DNA of 19,248 nt from an uncultured Eubacterium sp. (GTDB lineage: Bacteria > Bacillota > Clostridia > Lachnospirales > Lachnospiraceae). The notes under the pieces are model-generated. The model was not told where the DNA came from. It worked only from the letters and a program-made list of their open reading frames with translations, and searched no databases. This document shows, in pieces, positions 15,978 to 19,248 of this stretch (its first letter is position 1; each line of letters begins with the position of its first letter). The stretch lies in contig URYE01000054.1 of assembly GCA_900551945.1 (NCBI GenBank), positions 1-19,248 on the forward strand, in the 5' to 3' direction. The translations under genes and the position numbers were made by a program.

Positions 15978-16000
15978 TTGTTGAGTTATTAGGTTATAAT
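15972..16000 (+). promoter_or_regulatory. perfect consensus sigma-A promoter for the his operon
   Basis: TTGACA (15972-15977), a 17-bp spacer and TATAAT (15995-16000) match the vegetative consensus at all 12 positions. Transcription should begin near 16006-16008, leaving a 5' leader of about 47 nt before hisZ, too short for a T-box or a classic attenuator. The leader contains the palindrome CAATATTG and the pair GTAAC/GTTAC (about 16013-16032). Confidence 0.85.
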
Positions 16001-16053
16001 TACTGCAATATTGTAACAAGTCAATACGTTACTAGAGTAAAGCGAGGATTAGT

Positions 16054-17331
16054 ATGAAGAAAGATTTATTACATACGCCTGAAGGTGTTAGGGATATTTA
16101 CAATGGAGAATGTGCAAGTAAGCTTGTGTTGCAAAGTAAGCTTCACGATGTTTGTGCACTTTATGGATATAATGATATTCAGACTCCATCTATTGAATTT
16201 TTTGATGTATTCAGTAAAGAAAGGGGTTCTGTATCTTCTAATGAAATGTTCAAGTTCTTTGATAGATATGGAAATACTCTTGTATTAAGACCAGATATGA
16301 CTCCAGCAATAGCTAGAACTGCTGCCAAGTATTTTGCAGAGTCTAAGCTTCCTTTAAAGCTTTGTTATGTTGGCAATACATTTGTAAATGTTAATAAATA
16401 TTATCAAGGAAAATTAAAAGAAAATACTAATATAGGCGCAGAGCTTATTGGTGATGATTCTATTGAAGCTGACTATGAAATTATTTGCATGGTTATTGAC
16501 TGTATGAAAAATTCAGGCGTTAAGGAATTTCAAGTTGAAATTGGAAATGTAATGTTCTTTAAGGGACTTTTAAAGGAAGCAGGAATAAGTGGTGATGAGG
16601 AAGAAGAACTTCTTACTCTTATTCAAGATAAGAACTACTTTGGTGTTGAAGAACTTCTTGACTCTCTTAACATAGACAGTAAGATTTCTAATGTATTATT
16701 AGAGCTTCCACAAATGTTTGGTTCTGTAGAAGTATTAGAAAGAGCCGCAAATCTTACTGACAATGAAGAATGTCAAAAAGCCATTGATCGTTTATTACAA
16801 CTTTATGAACTTCTTAAGGTTACAGGTTATGATAAATATGTTTCTTTTGATTTGGGTGCATTAAGTAATCATGCTTATTATACAGGAATCATATTTAGAG
16901 CATATACATTTGGAACAGGTGACGCAGTAATTAACGGTGGTCGTTATGATAAGCTTATAGGTCAATTTGGCTGTGATAAAGCTTCTATCGGTTTTTCAAT
17001 AACGGTTGATGGTCTTATGATGGCTCTCTCAAGACAGAATATAAAAATTCCTGTGGATATTACTGGTGCATTAGTCGTTTATAACAGTGAATGTACAGCA
17101 AAGGCAATAACTATAACTAATAAGCTTAGAAATAACAATATTAATATATGTATGATTAAGGAAAATGCTTCAATGAGCGATGATGATTATAAGAATTATG
17201 CTTATGACTCTAAGCTTAAGTATGTAATAAGACTTAATGAAATTTTAGATAATGCGAAGTATAAAGTTTTAAACATACAAAATAATGAAGTTAGTAAAGT
17301 AACTATTGAGCATATATTAGATATATTCTAA
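16054..17331 (+). CDS. hisZ: ATP phosphoribosyltransferase regulatory subunit HisZ
   Basis: Histidyl-tRNA-synthetase-like protein that lacks tRNA charging and instead pairs with short HisG to form the hetero-octameric first enzyme of histidine synthesis; it carries the histidine feedback site. It begins TPEGVRDIYNGECASKLVLQ. Class II synthetase-like blocks are visible: FKFFDRYGNTLVLRPDMTPAIARTAA (motif 2 region) and a motif 3-like GGRYDKLIGQFG near residue 300. Between them are family-typical variable segments. The 425 residues and C-terminal alpha/beta domain (GALVVYNSECTAKAITITNKLR) are fuller than the shortest HisZ forms. It is called HisZ rather than HisRS because of the adjacent short hisG and weak HisA signature. 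GAGGA (16044-16048) lies 5 nt before the ATG. Confidence 0.93.
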   Translation: MKKDLLHTPEGVRDIYNGECASKLVLQSKLHDVCALYGYNDIQTPSIEFFDVFSKERGSVSSNEMFKFFDRYGNTLVLRPDMTPAIARTAAKYFAESKLPLKLCYVGNTFVNVNKYYQGKLKENTNIGAELIGDDSIEADYEIICMVIDCMKNSGVKEFQVEIGNVMFFKGLLKEAGISGDEEEELLTLIQDKNYFGVEELLDSLNIDSKISNVLLELPQMFGSVEVLERAANLTDNEECQKAIDRLLQLYELLKVTGYDKYVSFDLGALSNHAYYTGIIFRAYTFGTGDAVINGGRYDKLIGQFGCDKASIGFSITVDGLMMALSRQNIKIPVDITGALVVYNSECTAKAITITNKLRNNNINICMIKENASMSDDDYKNYAYDSKLKYVIRLNEILDNAKYKVLNIQNNEVSKVTIEHILDIF

Positions 17332-17338
17332 GTTATTA

Positions 17339-17389
17339 AAATTTATAGTATATCATAAGAAATAAATATTTTTATGCGCTATAAGATTT
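17339..17389 (+). other. interrupted hairpin between hisZ and hisG
   Basis: AAATTTATAG (17339-17348) pairs with CTATAAGATTT (17379-17389) with one bulged G, enclosing CATAAG (17354-17359) and TTTATG (17371-17376), six pairs with one G-U. It begins seven bases after the hisZ stop. There is no T-run, so it is unlikely to end transcription; an intercistronic structure that tunes the HisZ to HisG ratio or mRNA decay is possible. The stem is AT-rich, so it may be fortuitous. Confidence 0.35.
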
Positions 17390-17441
17390 AATAATATTTT
17401 CTGTAATAATAATTTACTGAATTAAGAAAGGACATTTATTT

Positions 17442-18092
17442 ATGAGATATATAACTATTGCACTAGCTAAAGGGCGATTAGCTAAGAAGGCTCTTGAAAT
17501 ATTTGAAAATGTAGGAATTACTTGCGAAGAAATGAAGGATGAAAAGACTCGTAAGCTTATTTTTACTAATGAAGAATTAAAGTTAAGATTTTTCCTTGCA
17601 AAGCCATCTGACGTTCCTACTTATGTTGAATATGGGGCAGCAGATATTGGTATTGTGGGTAAAGATACTATTTTAGAAGAAAGCCGAAAGCTTTATGAAG
17701 TGTATGACCTTAAAGTAGGCAATTGTAAAATGTGCGTATGTGGGCCAGCTTCTGCAAAAGAAAAGCTTAAGCACCATGAGCTTATAAGAGTAGCTACAAA
17801 GTATCCTAATATAGCAAAGGACTATTTCTTTAACAAGAAGCACCAGACAGTTGAAATAATTAAACTTAACGGTTCTGTAGAACTTGCTCCTATTGTAGGA
17901 TTAGCAGAAGTTATTGTGGATATCGTTGAAACAGGTGCTACACTTCGTGAAAATGGTCTTGATGTATTAGAGGAAGTGTGTCCTTTATCAGCTAGAATGG
18001 TTGTCAATCAAGTTAGCATGAAGATGGAAAATGAACGTATAGGTAAGCTTATATCAGATGTAAAGAACTACCTTGAAAATGAAAATAATTAA
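17442..18092 (+). CDS. hisG: ATP phosphoribosyltransferase, short form HisG
   Basis: Catalytic subunit for the first committed step of histidine synthesis, joining ATP and PRPP to phosphoribosyl-ATP. It has 216 residues and lacks the C-terminal regulatory domain of long HisG, so it depends on HisZ, encoded just upstream. Motifs: [19 protein letters not shown] at the N-terminus, [26 protein letters not shown], and the PRPP-binding loop [15 protein letters not shown] near residues 160-175. AAAGGA (17427-17432) lies 9 nt before the ATG. Gaps of 110 nt to hisZ and 105 nt to hisD are wide for a his operon. Confidence 0.96.
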   Translation: MRYITIALAKGRLAKKALEIFENVGITCEEMKDEKTRKLIFTNEELKLRFFLAKPSDVPTYVEYGAADIGIVGKDTILEESRKLYEVYDLKVGNCKMCVCGPASAKEKLKHHELIRVATKYPNIAKDYFFNKKHQTVEIIKLNGSVELAPIVGLAEVIVDIVETGATLRENGLDVLEEVCPLSARMVVNQVSMKMENERIGKLISDVKNYLENENN

Positions 18093-18158
18093 TATTTGTT
18101 AATTATGTTTGGTTTGCGTTAATATATGATTATAATATTTTACAAAAATGAAAAACGT

Positions 18159-18197
18159 GAAAGGAAAAGCTATTTTTTTAATAGTAGGGAAAGATAA
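18159..18197 (+). promoter_or_regulatory. hisD leader box shared with the coiled-coil gene
   Basis: GAAAGGAAAAGCTA (18159-18172) followed by T7A is identical to 4267-4280 plus the T7A at 4286-4293, and in both places 17 nt remain to the start codon. Here GCTATT (18169-18174) can pair with AATAGT (18180-18185), including one G-U, around a T5 loop. hisD has its own usable site, TAGGGA at 18185-18190, unlike the other gene. Upstream, TATAAT at 18131-18136 has only a poor -35, so a separate hisD promoter is not supported. Confidence 0.4.
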
Positions 18198-19248
18198 ATG
18201 CGTATTGTTAAATTAACACCAGAAAGTAAGAATAATATCCTTGAAAATCTTTTAAAGAGAAGTCCTAACAGCTATGGTAAGTTTGAGAGTGCTGTTAATG
18301 ACATTCTTATGAATGTAAAAACAAGAAAAGACGAAGCTTTATTTGAATATACAAAGAATTTTGATAAAGCTGATATTAATGCAGGTAATGTTGTTGTAAC
18401 ACAGGAAGAAATTGAAGAAGCTTACTCTCTTGTAGATAAGGACTTATTAGACGTTATAAGAAAAGCACTTGTAAATATTAAAGAATACCACGAAAAACAA
18501 AGACAGTATAGTTGGTTTGATTCTAAGCCTGATGGAAGTATCTTAGGTCAAAAGGTAACTGCACTTGCAAGGGTAGGCGTATATGTGCCGGGTGGAAAGG
18601 CAGCTTATCCATCATCAGTACTTATGAATGTTATGCCAGCTAAGGTAGCAGGTGTTGAACAGATTGTAATGTGTACACCTCCAGATAAAGATGGAAAGGT
18701 TTATCCAACAACACTTGTAGCAGCTAAAGAAGCAGGCGTTGACGTTATATATAAGGTTGGTGGAGCACAAGCTATTGCGGCTATGGCTTATGGAACAGAA
18801 AGTATTCCAAAGGTGGATAAGATTGTAGGTCCTGGTAATATTTATGTAGCACTTGCTAAAAAGGCTGTATTTGGCTATGTAAGTATTGACTCTGTAGCAG
18901 GCCCTAGTGAAATTCTTGTTATTGCTGATGAAACAGCTAATCCAAAATATGTGGCAGCAGACCTTTTATCACAGGCAGAGCATGACGAAATGGCTTCTGC
19001 TATACTTATTACAACAAGTGAAAAGCTTGCAAAGGAAGTGTCTGAACAGGTAGATGTATTTGTTGAGCAGTTATCTCGTAAAGCAATTCTTGAAAAATCT
19101 CTTGAAAATTACGGATACATACTCACAGCTTCATCACTTAACGAGGCTATTGAGGTTGCCAATGACATTGCTTCAGAACACCTTGAAATAGTAACAAAAG
19201 ACCCATTTAATGTTATGACAAAGATTAAAAATGCCGGTGCTATTTTCC
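18198..19248 (+). CDS. hisD: histidinol dehydrogenase, 3' end cut by window
   Basis: Zinc and NAD dependent enzyme performing the last two oxidations of histidine synthesis, L-histidinol to L-histidine. The frame is open from ATG 18198 to the window end, giving 350 of about 430 residues. Visible blocks: ARVGVYVPGGKAAYPSSVLM, VGGAQAIAAMAYGTE, KIVGPGNIYVALAKK, DSVAGPSEILVIADE, ADLLSQAEHDE (the Gln and His zinc ligands) and NDIASEHLEIV with the catalytic Glu327-His328 pair. The C-terminal zinc ligands lie beyond the window. The AGGG site 8 nt before the ATG fits. Other his genes are expected just downstream. Confidence 0.96.
   Translation, partial: MRIVKLTPESKNNILENLLKRSPNSYGKFESAVNDILMNVKTRKDEALFEYTKNFDKADINAGNVVVTQEEIEEAYSLVDKDLLDVIRKALVNIKEYHEKQRQYSWFDSKPDGSILGQKVTALARVGVYVPGGKAAYPSSVLMNVMPAKVAGVEQIVMCTPPDKDGKVYPTTLVAAKEAGVDVIYKVGGAQAIAAMAYGTESIPKVDKIVGPGNIYVALAKKAVFGYVSIDSVAGPSEILVIADETANPKYVAADLLSQAEHDEMASAILITTSEKLAKEVSEQVDVFVEQLSRKAILEKSLENYGYILTASSLNEAIEVANDIASEHLEIVTKDPFNVMTKIKNAGAIF

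Noticed and set aside
16006..16053. T-box or attenuator before hisZ
   Set aside because: The leader is only about 47 nt, with no T-box motif, histidine codon run or terminator.
18108..18136. Internal promoter before hisD (TATAAT at 18131)
   Set aside because: The -35 at 16-17 nt matches only three of six positions and the TG of an extended -10 is misplaced by one base.

Overview
The window is AT-rich DNA (low GC by eye, roughly one third) that reads as core chromosome of a low-GC Firmicute in class Clostridia, most likely Lachnospiraceae. This rests on the gene orders der-plsY-gpsA and rsmD-coaD-coiled-coil protein-ylbJ, on ylbJ (a family tied to endospore formation), on a HisZ/short-HisG pair, and on AGGAGG-type ribosome binding sites throughout. 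The genus is not identified. No tRNA, rRNA, insertion sequence, CRISPR array or phage gene was seen. All genes point rightward except ylbJ.

Layout. 1-3022: der (its 5' end lies outside the window), plsY and gpsA, covering ribosome assembly and phospholipid synthesis. 3046-5021: a nested hairpin/terminator, then rsmD, coaD and a coiled-coil 'ATPase-like' protein whose leader carries a strong ribosome binding site in front of a three-codon ORF. 5024-5480: gene-free, holding a 215-bp palindrome with 24-bp perfect outer arms. 5481-7668: ylbJ (minus strand), divergent from a membrane-anchored M23 peptidase. 7917-10030: two translationally coupled rRNA modification enzymes (RsmF-type m5C methyltransferase and RsuA-type pseudouridine synthase). 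10029-10134: two abutting hairpins. 10159-12736: YgiQ-type radical SAM protein overlapping a small two-helix membrane protein. 12758-13079: gene-free, with a second, 157-bp palindrome (23-bp perfect arms). 13080-15932: an overlapping trio, RluC/RluD-type pseudouridine synthase, RecU Holliday junction resolvase and a PAS-PAS-degenerate-GGDEF protein. 15972-19248: a perfect consensus sigma-A promoter followed by hisZ, hisG and hisD (cut by the window end), the start of a histidine biosynthesis operon.

Most genes are housekeeping. The unexplained signal is in the gaps: two large palindromic elements of unrelated arm sequence but similar three-tier design, several smaller hairpins with G-U-compatible arms, and a nearly identical leader box shared by the coiled-coil protein gene and hisD. 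The PAS-PAS-GGDEF protein has lost the catalytic signature and is coupled to a recombination gene. I see no clear new defence system or mobile element; the palindromes and the leader box are the best candidates for something undescribed.
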